Notes under the pieces: model-generated
What the model was told of the DNA's origin: nothing
What the model saw: the letters and a program-made list of their open reading frames with translations, nothing else
Database searches by the model: none
In this document: piece after piece, positions 46,912-54,037 of the stretch
Layout of the letters: every line of letters begins with the position of its first letter
Position numbering within the stretch: position 1 is the first letter of the stretch
Assembly (NCBI RefSeq): GCF_000718015.1
Contig: NZ_JODY01000025.1
Span: 28,059 to 92,058 of the forward strand
Origin: Streptomyces catenulae
GTDB taxonomy: Bacteria; Actinomycetota; Actinomycetes; Streptomycetales; Streptomycetaceae
DNA: 64,000 bases
Direction: 5' to 3'
Position numbers and translations under genes: made by a program

Positions 46912-46953
46912 TTGCCTTCAGCAACCAACCGACCCTATGGTTGCCTCAAGCAA
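46912..46953. promoter_or_regulatory. Two MarR-type operator dyads
   Basis: TTGCCTTCAGCAA (46912-46924) and TTGCCTCAAGCAA (46941-46953) are both TTGC-N5-GCAA dyads, 29 bp apart, ending 21 bp before the MarR start. They overlap the expected promoter, so autorepression with control of the exporter operon is likely. Confidence 0.75.
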
Positions 46954-46974
46954 CAAAACCGCGTGGAGGAGCCC

Positions 46975-47448
46975 ATGGCCGCCCAGAGTCAGTACGAGGA
47001 ACTGGCCAGGCAGCTCAGCGCCATCGGAGCCGTCAAGCGCGAAATGGGGCGCATCCTGCCCCAGGACTGCCCGCCCGCCTCGGCAGGCGTGCTCACCCTC
47101 CTCGACCGTCACGGCGAGATGCGGATGAGCCAGCTGGCCGAGCTGCTCGCGATCGACATGTCGGTGACCAGCCGACACGTCGCCCATGTCGCGGAGCGCG
47201 GCTGGATCGAGCGCAAGCCCGACCCGGCGGACAAGCGGTCGCGTCTGTTGCGTCTGACCCCGAGCGGCAAGGAACTCCTGACGGAGCTTTCCGAGCGCTA
47301 CACCCACACACTCGCCCGGTACCTGGACGACTGGTCCGACAGCGACGTCGGCCACCTCGTCGAACTGCTCACGCGACTGCGCACGAGCTTCGGCGACTGC
47401 CGTACCCGGGCGCATCACGACTCCACCACCCGTACACCCGCAGGATGA
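46975..47448 (+). CDS. MarR family transcriptional regulator
   Basis: A 157-aa winged-helix regulator. The recognition region reads MRMSQLAELLAIDMSVTSRH with VAHVAERGWIERKPDPADKR and the wing RSRLLRLTPSG. GGAGGAG lies 5-6 bp before ATG 46975; an in-frame start at 46912 would overlap the operators and is rejected. The exporter gene starts 11 bp downstream, so this is the first gene of an operon with it. Confidence 0.93.
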   Translation: MAAQSQYEELARQLSAIGAVKREMGRILPQDCPPASAGVLTLLDRHGEMRMSQLAELLAIDMSVTSRHVAHVAERGWIERKPDPADKRSRLLRLTPSGKELLTELSERYTHTLARYLDDWSDSDVGHLVELLTRLRTSFGDCRTRAHHDSTTRTPAG

Positions 47449-47459
47449 AAAGGAACTAC

Positions 47460-50033
47460 ATGGCTACGACCACACCAGCCGGTGTGCGGGGCGGCCACGC
47501 CAAGCACGGGGGCATACCCGCCTCCGGACAGCCGCCCATGACGCACCGTCAGATCATGGAGGCACTCTCCGGGCTGCTGCTCGGAATGTTCGTCGCCATC
47601 CTGTCGTCGACCATCGTGTCGAACGCGCTCCCCGAGATCATCCACGACCTCGACGGCGGCCAGTCCGCCTACACCTGGGTCGTCACGGCGTCGCTGCTGG
47701 CGATGACCGCGACCACCCCGCTGTGGGGCAAGCTCTCCGACCTGTTCAGCAAGAAGCTGCTGGTCCAGGTCGCCCTGATCATCTACGTCGCGGGTTCGGT
47801 CGTCGCCGGTCTGTCGCAGAACGCCGGGATGCTGATCGCCTGCCGGGTGATCCAGGGCATCGGCGTCGGCGGTCTCTCCGCCCTGGCGCAGATCGTCATG
47901 GCCGCGATGATCTCCCCGCGTGAGCGCGGGCGGTACAGCGGCTACCTCGGCGCCACCTTCGCCGTCGCCACCGTCGGCGGCCCGCTGCTCGGCGGCGTCA
48001 TCACCGACACCAGCTGGATGGGCTGGCGCTGGTGCTTCTACGTCGGCGTGCCCTTCGCGGTGATCGCGCTGATCGTGCTGCAGAAGACCCTGAAGCTCCC
48101 CGTCGTCAAGCGCGAGGGCGTCAAGGTCGACTGGGCGGGCGCCTTCTTCATCAGCGCGGCGGTCTCGCTGCTGCTGGTGTGGGTCACGCTGGCCGGTGAC
48201 AAGTACGACTGGATGTCGTGGCAGACCGCCGCGATGGTGGGCGGCTCCGTCGTCCTCGGCGCGATCTTCGTCTTCGTCGAGTCCAAGGCGAAGGAACCGA
48301 TCATCCCGCTGCGGCTCTTCCGCAACAAGACGATCACCCTCGCCTCGCTGGCCTCGCTCTTCGTCGGTATCGCGATGTTCACCGGCACCGTCTTCTTCAG
48401 CCAGTACTTCCAGCTGGCGCGCGGCGAGTCGCCGACCATGTCCGGTGTGATGACGATCCCGATGATCGGCGGACTGTTCATCTCCTCCACCGTCTCGGGC
48501 CAGATCATCACCAAGACCGGCAAGTGGAAGGCGTGGCTGGTCACCGGCGGCGCCCTGGTCACCGCCGGACTGGGCCTGCTGGGCACCATCCGCTACGACA
48601 CCGCCTACTGGCACGTCGCGATCTTCATGGCCCTGATGGGTCTGGGCATCGGCATGATGATGCAGAACCTGGTCCTCTGCACCCAGAACCAGGTCGCCCC
48701 CCAGGACCTCGGCTCCGCCTCGTCCGTCGTCACCTTCTTCCGCTCCCTCGGCGGTGCGGTCGGCGTCTCGGCGCTCGGCGCCGTCATGGCCACCCGGGTC
48801 ACCCACTACGTGAAGGACGGCCTCGCCGAACTGGGCCCGAAGGCGGCCAAGGCAGCCGCCCAGGGCAGCGGCGGCGGCATCCCGGACCTTGACGCACTCC
48901 CGGCCCCGCTCCGTACCGTCATGGAGAGCGCCTACGGGCACGGCGTCGCCGACATCTTCCTGATCGCGGCCCCGTGCGCCCTGCTGGCCTTCCTGTTCAC
49001 CCTGTTCATCAAGGAGGTCCCGTTGAGGACTCGCGGCGGACTGGCCCAGAACAACGCGGACGGCGAGGAGCCGGCGGCCACCCCGGCCACCACCCCCGCG
49101 GCCACCCCGGCCCCCGCGGCCGCGGCCACGGACGAGCGGGAGCCCGCCCTGGTCGGCGCCGGTGCCCCCGCCGACGAGCACACGCCCTCCTGGGCGCAGC
49201 CCGCCGCGGCGGCCACCACCCAGCCCCTGGCGGCGTTCGCGTCCGCCGGTGGCGGTGACATCCCGGCCGGGCCGTCGATCACCGGCTTCATCCGCAACCC
49301 CGAGGGCCACCCCGTGCCGCGCTCCGCGGTCACGCTGATCTCCCTCAGCGGCCGCCAACTCGGCCGCGCCGCCGCCCAGGCGAACGGCGCCTACGAACTG
49401 ACCGCCCCCGGCGCCGGTTCGTACGTGCTGATCGCGGCGGCCGACGGGCACCAGCCGCAGGCGTCGACGGTGATCGTCGGCGACCAGCCGCTCGGCTACG
49501 ACATCCTCCTCAGCGGCACCAGCGGCCTCGGCGGCCAGGTCCGCAGCGCGGTCACCGGGCAGCCGGTCGCGGGCGCGATGGTCGTCGTCACCGATGTGCG
49601 CGGCGAGGTGCTGTCCACCGGCGTCACCGGCCCCGAGGGCTACTTCGCCTTCGACGACCTCGCGTCGGGCACCTTCACCGTCGCGGTGAACGCCGCGGAG
49701 TTCCGCCCCACGGCCGTACCGGTCGAGGTCGGGAACCAGGGCACCACCCGTATCGAGGTCGAGCTGCTCTCCGGCGCGAAGGTGGAGGGCGTCGTGCGGG
49801 CCGGTTCCGCGCGGCGGCCGCTGCCGGACGCCCGTGTCACCCTGGTCGACGCGGCGGGCAACGTCGTGGCGACCTCCACCACCGGTGAGGACGGCGCGTA
49901 CGCCTTCACCGACCTGGACGCCGGCGACTACACGGTCATCGCGAGCGGCTACCCGCCGGTCGCCAACGGCCTGCAGGTCGACGCCCGCGGGGTCGACGGC
50001 TACGACGTCGAACTCGCCCACCCCGGCGACTGA
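47460..50033 (+). CDS. DHA2-type MFS exporter fused to three beta-sandwich repeats
   Basis: An 857-aa protein. Residues 25-530 are a 14-helix drug:H+ antiporter of the EmrB/QacA type (MFVAILSSTIVSNALPEI motif, LVTASLLAMTATTPLWGKLS, and GWRWCFYVGVPFAVIAL). After an Ala/Pro/Thr linker, residues 605-857 hold three tandem 80-residue carboxypeptidase-regulatory-like (transthyretin-type) domains starting ITGFIRNPEGHPVPRSAVTL, LGGQVRSAVTGQPVAGAMVV and VEGVVRAGSARRPLPDARVT. Ordinary exporters of this family end near 500 residues. AGGA precedes the ATG. The YceI gene downstream carries the same fold at its N-terminus. Substrate unknown. Confidence 0.93.
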   Translation: MATTTPAGVRGGHAKHGGIPASGQPPMTHRQIMEALSGLLLGMFVAILSSTIVSNALPEIIHDLDGGQSAYTWVVTASLLAMTATTPLWGKLSDLFSKKLLVQVALIIYVAGSVVAGLSQNAGMLIACRVIQGIGVGGLSALAQIVMAAMISPRERGRYSGYLGATFAVATVGGPLLGGVITDTSWMGWRWCFYVGVPFAVIALIVLQKTLKLPVVKREGVKVDWAGAFFISAAVSLLLVWVTLAGDKYDWMSWQTAAMVGGSVVLGAIFVFVESKAKEPIIPLRLFRNKTITLASLASLFVGIAMFTGTVFFSQYFQLARGESPTMSGVMTIPMIGGLFISSTVSGQIITKTGKWKAWLVTGGALVTAGLGLLGTIRYDTAYWHVAIFMALMGLGIGMMMQNLVLCTQNQVAPQDLGSASSVVTFFRSLGGAVGVSALGAVMATRVTHYVKDGLAELGPKAAKAAAQGSGGGIPDLDALPAPLRTVMESAYGHGVADIFLIAAPCALLAFLFTLFIKEVPLRTRGGLAQNNADGEEPAATPATTPAATPAPAAAATDEREPALVGAGAPADEHTPSWAQPAAAATTQPLAAFASAGGGDIPAGPSITGFIRNPEGHPVPRSAVTLISLSGRQLGRAAAQANGAYELTAPGAGSYVLIAAADGHQPQASTVIVGDQPLGYDILLSGTSGLGGQVRSAVTGQPVAGAMVVVTDVRGEVLSTGVTGPEGYFAFDDLASGTFTVAVNAAEFRPTAVPVEVGNQGTTRIEVELLSGAKVEGVVRAGSARRPLPDARVTLVDAAGNVVATSTTGEDGAYAFTDLDAGDYTVIASGYPPVANGLQVDARGVDGYDVELAHPGD

Positions 50034-50075
50034 CCCGCCGTCCGGGCACCCGCCCGGACGACGACAGACCCCGGA

Positions 50076-50110
50076 CCGGGGCGCGCTTTTTGAGCGGAGA
50101 CGCGCCCCGG
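50076..50110 (+). terminator. Hairpin between exporter and YceI gene
   Basis: CCGGGGCGCG pairs with CGCGCCCCGG around a 15-base loop containing TTTTT. It may reduce read-through rather than end the operon. Confidence 0.5.
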
Positions 50111-50214
50111 ACCGGACCCCAGGGCTCCGGCAGCGGTGCTGCGCACAGGCAGGGGACGGCCTGCAGGCCGCTGCCGGAGCCCGAACACGTACCAGGCAAG
50201 AAACGGGAGTGGGA

Positions 50215-51060
50215 ATGACTTCGACGGGCGCGGGACCTGCGGGTGTACGGGCACAGGTCCGCACACGGGACGGCTGGGCGGTACAGCACGCCGTACTGAC
50301 CGTCACCGACATGACGGGGGCGCAGATGCTGCGCGCCACCGCCGACGAGGACGGCGCGATCCGCAGCACCGAGCCGCTGCGGCCCGGACCGTACACCGTG
50401 ATCGTGACGGCCGTCGGCTACGCGCCGGTCGCCTCCAGCGCGATCGTGACGGCGAGCGGCCGGATGGACGTCGGCAACGTCGTCCTGGCACGGCAGGGCG
50501 GCGCGGAGCTGCCGCCCCCCGGCACCTGGACGATCGACCCGATGCACTCGACGGTCGCGGCGACCGCGCAGCACCTCGGCATCACCAGCGTGCACGGCCG
50601 GTTCACCGAGTTCAGCGGGCGTATCGAGATCGCCGAGGACCTGGAGAAGTCCGCGGTCGAGGCCGTCATAGCGGCGTCGTCGATCGACACCGGCAACGGG
50701 ATGCGCGACGGCCACCTGCGGTCCGACGACTTCCTGAACGTCACGGAGTTCCCGGAGATCACCTACCGCAGCACCGGCCTGGAGCCGGCCGGACCGGACC
50801 GCTGGACCGTCCACGGCGACCTGTCGCTGCACGGCGTGGTCCGCCCGGTCGATCTGAGCCTGAGCTACCTCGGCACCGGACCCGACCCGTGGGGCGGCGT
50901 GCGGGCGGCGTTCAGCGCCACCGCGGAGCTGCGCCGCGAGGACTTCAAGATGAACTACAACCAGGTCGTGGCCGCCGGTATCGCGGCGATCGGCACCACC
51001 CTGCGGGTCCAGCTCGACATCCAGGCGGTGCAGGGCGACTCGCTGCCGATGGCGGGCTGA
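50215..51060 (+). CDS. YceI-like protein with N-terminal beta-sandwich domain
   Basis: A 281-aa protein. Residues 10-95 are a carboxypeptidase-regulatory-like domain (VRAQVRTRDGWAVQHAVLTV, PGPYTVIVTAVGYAP) like those on the upstream exporter. Residues 103-278 are the YceI lipocalin-like barrel (GTWTIDPMHSTVAATAQHLG, VHGRFTEFSG, DDFLNVTEFPEITYRS, NYNQVVAAG). YceI proteins bind polyisoprenoid-like lipids. There is no signal peptide, so it should be cytoplasmic. GGGAGTGGG precedes the ATG. Confidence 0.93.
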   Translation: MTSTGAGPAGVRAQVRTRDGWAVQHAVLTVTDMTGAQMLRATADEDGAIRSTEPLRPGPYTVIVTAVGYAPVASSAIVTASGRMDVGNVVLARQGGAELPPPGTWTIDPMHSTVAATAQHLGITSVHGRFTEFSGRIEIAEDLEKSAVEAVIAASSIDTGNGMRDGHLRSDDFLNVTEFPEITYRSTGLEPAGPDRWTVHGDLSLHGVVRPVDLSLSYLGTGPDPWGGVRAAFSATAELRREDFKMNYNQVVAAGIAAIGTTLRVQLDIQAVQGDSLPMAG

Positions 51061-51097
51061 GCGGGGCCGCCCGGCGGGGCGGGACGAACGGCTGCGG

Positions 51098-51145
51098 ACC
51101 GGGCCGGGCACGGGCACCTTGGGGGGTGCGCGGGCCCGGCCCGGT
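51098..51145. terminator. Bidirectional terminator between YceI and TetR genes
   Basis: Nested inverted repeats: ACCGGGCCGGGC with GCCCGGCCCGGT outside, GCACC with GGTGC inside. Located between convergent stops at 51060 and 51163. Confidence 0.75.
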
Positions 51146-51162
51146 CCCGTTGCGGCTGCGGG

Positions 51163-51930
51163 TCAGCCGCCCGCGCCCCGGTCCCGCAGCGCCTCGATGC
51201 CCGCGATCTGCAGGTCGAGGGCGAGGGTGAACTCCCGGTCCAGCATCTCGACGATGCCGTGGCCCCGGCGGACGTACCCGGCGCGGGCGGACAGCTCCCG
51301 GGTCTCCGCGTACTCGGGACGGTCCGCCATCGCGGCGGCGACCTGCGCGAAGTAGTCGTCGAGGGAGACCCCGGCGGCCCGGCAGCGGGCCTCGTGCAGC
51401 GCCCGGATCGTCGCGAAGCCGTAGACGAAGTGGAAGACCGTGGCGAGGGCGCCGGAGGCCCGCTCCGGGTCCAGACCGCTGCGGCCCATCACCCGCAGCG
51501 TGGCATTGGAGAACGCCAGCGAACGGGGGCCGATGTTGAGGTACTCGCCGAGCAGCCGGGCCACCCACGGGTGGCGCAGCAGCAGATCGCGGTAGGCGGT
51601 GGCGAGCACCCGCAACTGCGCCCGCCAGTCGTCGCCGCCCTCGTCGGGCAGCTCCATCTCCCCGGCGATCGCGTCCATCGCCAGTTCCAGCAGGTCGTCC
51701 TTGGTGTCGACGTACCAGTAGACGGACATCGCGGTGACGCCCAGTTCGGCGGCGAGGCGGCGCATGGAGAACTTGGCCAGCCCGTCGGCGTCGAGCAGCC
51801 GGACGGTCGCCGCGACGATCTTGTCGAGGTCCAGCCCGTCCGGCTGGTCCGCCTTCCGCTTGAGCGGCGGGCGCCCGGCCAGCCAGACGCTCTTCGGCCG
51901 CTTCCCCCCGCCCCCTGCTGCCGCTGCCAT
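51163..51930 (-). CDS. TetR family regulator (TetR_C class)
   Basis: A 255-aa regulator with the helix-turn-helix FSMRRLAAELGVTAMSVYWY preceded by LDLDKIVAATVRLLDADG. The C-terminal domain (about 100-245), with its VARLLGEYLNIGPRSLAFSN segment, is the tetracycline-repressor-like form. GAGAGG precedes the ATG. It follows an MFS exporter on the same strand, 58 bp after its stop; such pairs are normally a drug pump and its repressor. Confidence 0.93.
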   Translation of the reverse strand: MAAAAGGGGKRPKSVWLAGRPPLKRKADQPDGLDLDKIVAATVRLLDADGLAKFSMRRLAAELGVTAMSVYWYVDTKDDLLELAMDAIAGEMELPDEGGDDWRAQLRVLATAYRDLLLRHPWVARLLGEYLNIGPRSLAFSNATLRVMGRSGLDPERASGALATVFHFVYGFATIRALHEARCRAAGVSLDDYFAQVAAAMADRPEYAETRELSARAGYVRRGHGIVEMLDREFTLALDLQIAGIEALRDRGAGG

Positions 51931-51988
51931 GACGCCTCTCCCCTCGCGCTTCGCCTCCCGCCGAGCGGGACGTGCTCCGCTTTCGATG

Positions 51989-53560
51989 CTATTCCGCCGC
52001 GGCGACCGCCCCCTCCGCCGCCGCCGGTCCGGACGGCTCCCCGGGCGACCGCTCCGCCCGCCGCAGCAGCACCGCGGCAAGCAGCCCGCCGAGGAACACC
52101 GCGACGGCGCCCGTGAGTTGACCGGTGCGGATACCGGCGGCGAACGCGTCGTGCACGACGGCGCGTTCCGCGTCCGAACCGGTCCGGGCGAGCGCCGCGG
52201 CCAGCGAACCGGCCCCGGCGGCGACCGCCGGCAGCAGCGCCTGGAAACGCGCGGTGAGCACCGCGCCGAGCACCGCGACGCCCAACCCCTGGCCGAACTC
52301 CATCAGCGTGCCGTTGACCCCGGCGCCGACGCCCGCCTTCGCCGGGGGGATGGCCGACATGATCGCGTTGGCCATGGCCGGCATGGCGAGCGCGATCCCG
52401 GCGCCCATCACGACCAGCCCGGCGAGCATCCCGCCGTAGCCGGACCCGCCGAGCGTGGCGACGAGGACCAGGCCCGCGGCCAGCAGCGACATGCCGGAGA
52501 CGATCATTCCGGGGGTGCCGAGGCGGGGCAGCAGCCGGGCGCCGAGCCCGGTGAAGTTGATCAGTACGACGGTGACGGCGAGCGGCGCCATCCGCAGCCC
52601 CGCCTCCAACGGGCCGTAACCCAGGACGAGTTGGAGGTGCTGGGTGAGCAGGAACATCGAGCCGCCCATGCCGAAGGCGACGAGGATGCCGCCGGAGACG
52701 GCGCCGATGAACCGGCGGTTGCGGAAGAAGTGCATGTCCAGCATCGGATACGGGGTGTGCAGCTCCCAGAGCGCGAAGAGCGCCAGCCCGGCGATCCCGA
52801 TCGCGGCGGAGAGCAGCACCTTGCCGGAGAGCCAGCCGTCGACCGGCCCGGAGATGATCGCGAAGACCACCCCGACCATGCCGATCATCGACAGCACCGC
52901 ACCGAGCGGATCAGGCTTCTCGGCACCCGGACTTCTCGACTCCGGTACGAGGGCGACCACCGCGACGAGCGCCACCACCGCGACCGGCAGGTTGACCAGG
53001 AAGAGCGAGCCCCACCAGAAGTGGTCGAGCAGCACCCCGCCGATGAGCGGACCGGCGGCGAACCCGAGGGAGTTGACGGAGCTCCAGATGCCGATGGCCT
53101 TGGGCCGCTCCGCATCGTCGAAGATCTGCATGACGACGGCGAGCGTGGTGGTGACCAGCAGCGCCCCGCCGACGCCCATCCCGGCGCGGGCGGCGATCAG
53201 CATGCCGGGCGAGGTCGCCAGCGCCGCCCCGAGCGAGGCGAGCCCGAACAGCGCCAGCCCTATGGCCAGCATCTTCTTACGTCCGTAGCGGTCCGCGGAG
53301 TTCCCGGCGGTGAGCAGCAGCCCGGACTGGACGAGCGAGTACGCGTTGATCATCCACTGCACATCGGCGGTGCTGGCCCTCAGATCGACGGTGAGGGACG
53401 GGATCGCCACGCTCAGCACGGTGTTGTCGAGGATGACGGTCAACTGCGCGAGACAGATGACCCCGAGGATCAGCCACCGCGTACCGGGACGTCCGGGGGC
53501 TGCGGGTGGCGCGGTGGACGGCGCCGCGGGCGCGGCGTCGTCATGGGCGGAAGGGGGCAT
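51989..53560 (-). CDS. MFS drug exporter, DHA2 (EmrB/QacA) type
   Basis: A 523-aa transporter with about 14 hydrophobic helices. Typical segments are LAQLTVILDNTVLSVAIPSL (helix 1 with motif D), NSADRYGRKKMLAIGLALFG (motif A), GPLIGGVLLDHFWWGSLFL (motif C) and MANAIMSAIPPAKAGVGAGV. The ATG at 53560 follows GGGAGCC. Upstream in-frame codons reach 53950 but cross the probable operator and parS sites. It is probably repressed by the TetR protein encoded just downstream. Substrate unknown. Confidence 0.94.
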   Translation of the reverse strand: MPPSAHDDAAPAAPSTAPPAAPGRPGTRWLILGVICLAQLTVILDNTVLSVAIPSLTVDLRASTADVQWMINAYSLVQSGLLLTAGNSADRYGRKKMLAIGLALFGLASLGAALATSPGMLIAARAGMGVGGALLVTTTLAVVMQIFDDAERPKAIGIWSSVNSLGFAAGPLIGGVLLDHFWWGSLFLVNLPVAVVALVAVVALVPESRSPGAEKPDPLGAVLSMIGMVGVVFAIISGPVDGWLSGKVLLSAAIGIAGLALFALWELHTPYPMLDMHFFRNRRFIGAVSGGILVAFGMGGSMFLLTQHLQLVLGYGPLEAGLRMAPLAVTVVLINFTGLGARLLPRLGTPGMIVSGMSLLAAGLVLVATLGGSGYGGMLAGLVVMGAGIALAMPAMANAIMSAIPPAKAGVGAGVNGTLMEFGQGLGVAVLGAVLTARFQALLPAVAAGAGSLAAALARTGSDAERAVVHDAFAAGIRTGQLTGAVAVFLGGLLAAVLLRRAERSPGEPSGPAAAEGAVAAAE

Positions 53561-53778
53561 GAGCGGCTCCCGGGACGGATGGTGAGCGGAACGGGACGTG
53601 CCGCCGGGGCCCGTGGTGGTTCCGGTGCCCCGTACCGGTCGGCGCCCGGGGGTGCGGAGGGGCCCGAACTGCCCGGCGCCGGTGGCGCGGTACGGCCGCC
53701 CGGAACGGAACTGCCCGCACCGGAGGCCGAGGTGGGCGCGGAGCCCGCGGCGGCGTCGTAGAGCGTACGAGGGCGGAC

Positions 53779-53791
53779 TGTACGGTGTACA
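53779..53791 (-). promoter_or_regulatory. Probable TetR operator and promoter of the exporter
   Basis: TGTACGGTGTACA is a perfect 5-3-5 dyad of the TGTAC type common among TetR proteins. Read on the minus strand, TTGTAC overlaps it and TACGCT follows 19 bp later, a plausible promoter for the MFS-tetR pair. Confidence 0.5.
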
Positions 53792-53828
53792 ACACATTTC
53801 TGCGAGCCGGTACGGAAACCCCCGGACG

Positions 53829-53842
53829 GTTTCACGTGAAAC
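53829..53842. other. parS chromosome-partition site 1
   Basis: GTTTCACGTGAAAC is identical to the Streptomyces ParB-binding parS consensus as I know it. Here it is the core of a perfect 34-bp palindrome spanning 53819-53852. Confidence 0.85.
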
Positions 53843-53858
53843 CGTCCGGGGGTGCGCC

Positions 53859-53872
53859 GTTTCACGTGAAAC
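53859..53872. other. parS chromosome-partition site 2
   Basis: A second exact GTTTCACGTGAAAC, centred 30 bp from the first, within the 18-bp palindrome 53857-53874. Confidence 0.85.
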
Positions 53873-54037
53873 GGGGGGTGGGTGGGGGTGGTTCGGGGCC
53901 GTCTTCCGTGGGGGGCGCGCCTTGTGGAGGTCGCCTCTTCCGTGGGTCACGCGCCGCGCGGACTGCGTCCTGCGCGGATCGGTGCTTCGGTACCTCAGTA
54001 CCTCAGTACCTCAGTACCTCAGTACCTCGTCACGTCG
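53873..54037. repeat. Spacer with 8-bp tandem repeats
   Basis: TACCTCAG is repeated four times at 53991-54022, followed by a partial copy to 54028. It starts 10 bp after the stop of the GT39 gene (minus strand). No gene here. Confidence 0.7.

Noticed and set aside
47415..50396. A 993-codon minus-strand frame opposite the exporter gene
   Set aside because: Its composition (Asp/Gly/Arg/Gln-rich) is the mirror of GC-rich codons; the plus strand has clear MFS and beta-sandwich domains.
51734..53761. A 675-codon plus-strand frame opposite the TetR-MFS pair
   Set aside because: It mirrors transporter codons and lacks any domain or ribosome binding site.
53819..53852. The 34-bp palindrome as a simple terminator
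   Set aside because: It contains an exact parS core and a second exact copy is 30 bp away; no T-tract follows. A secondary hairpin role is still possible.
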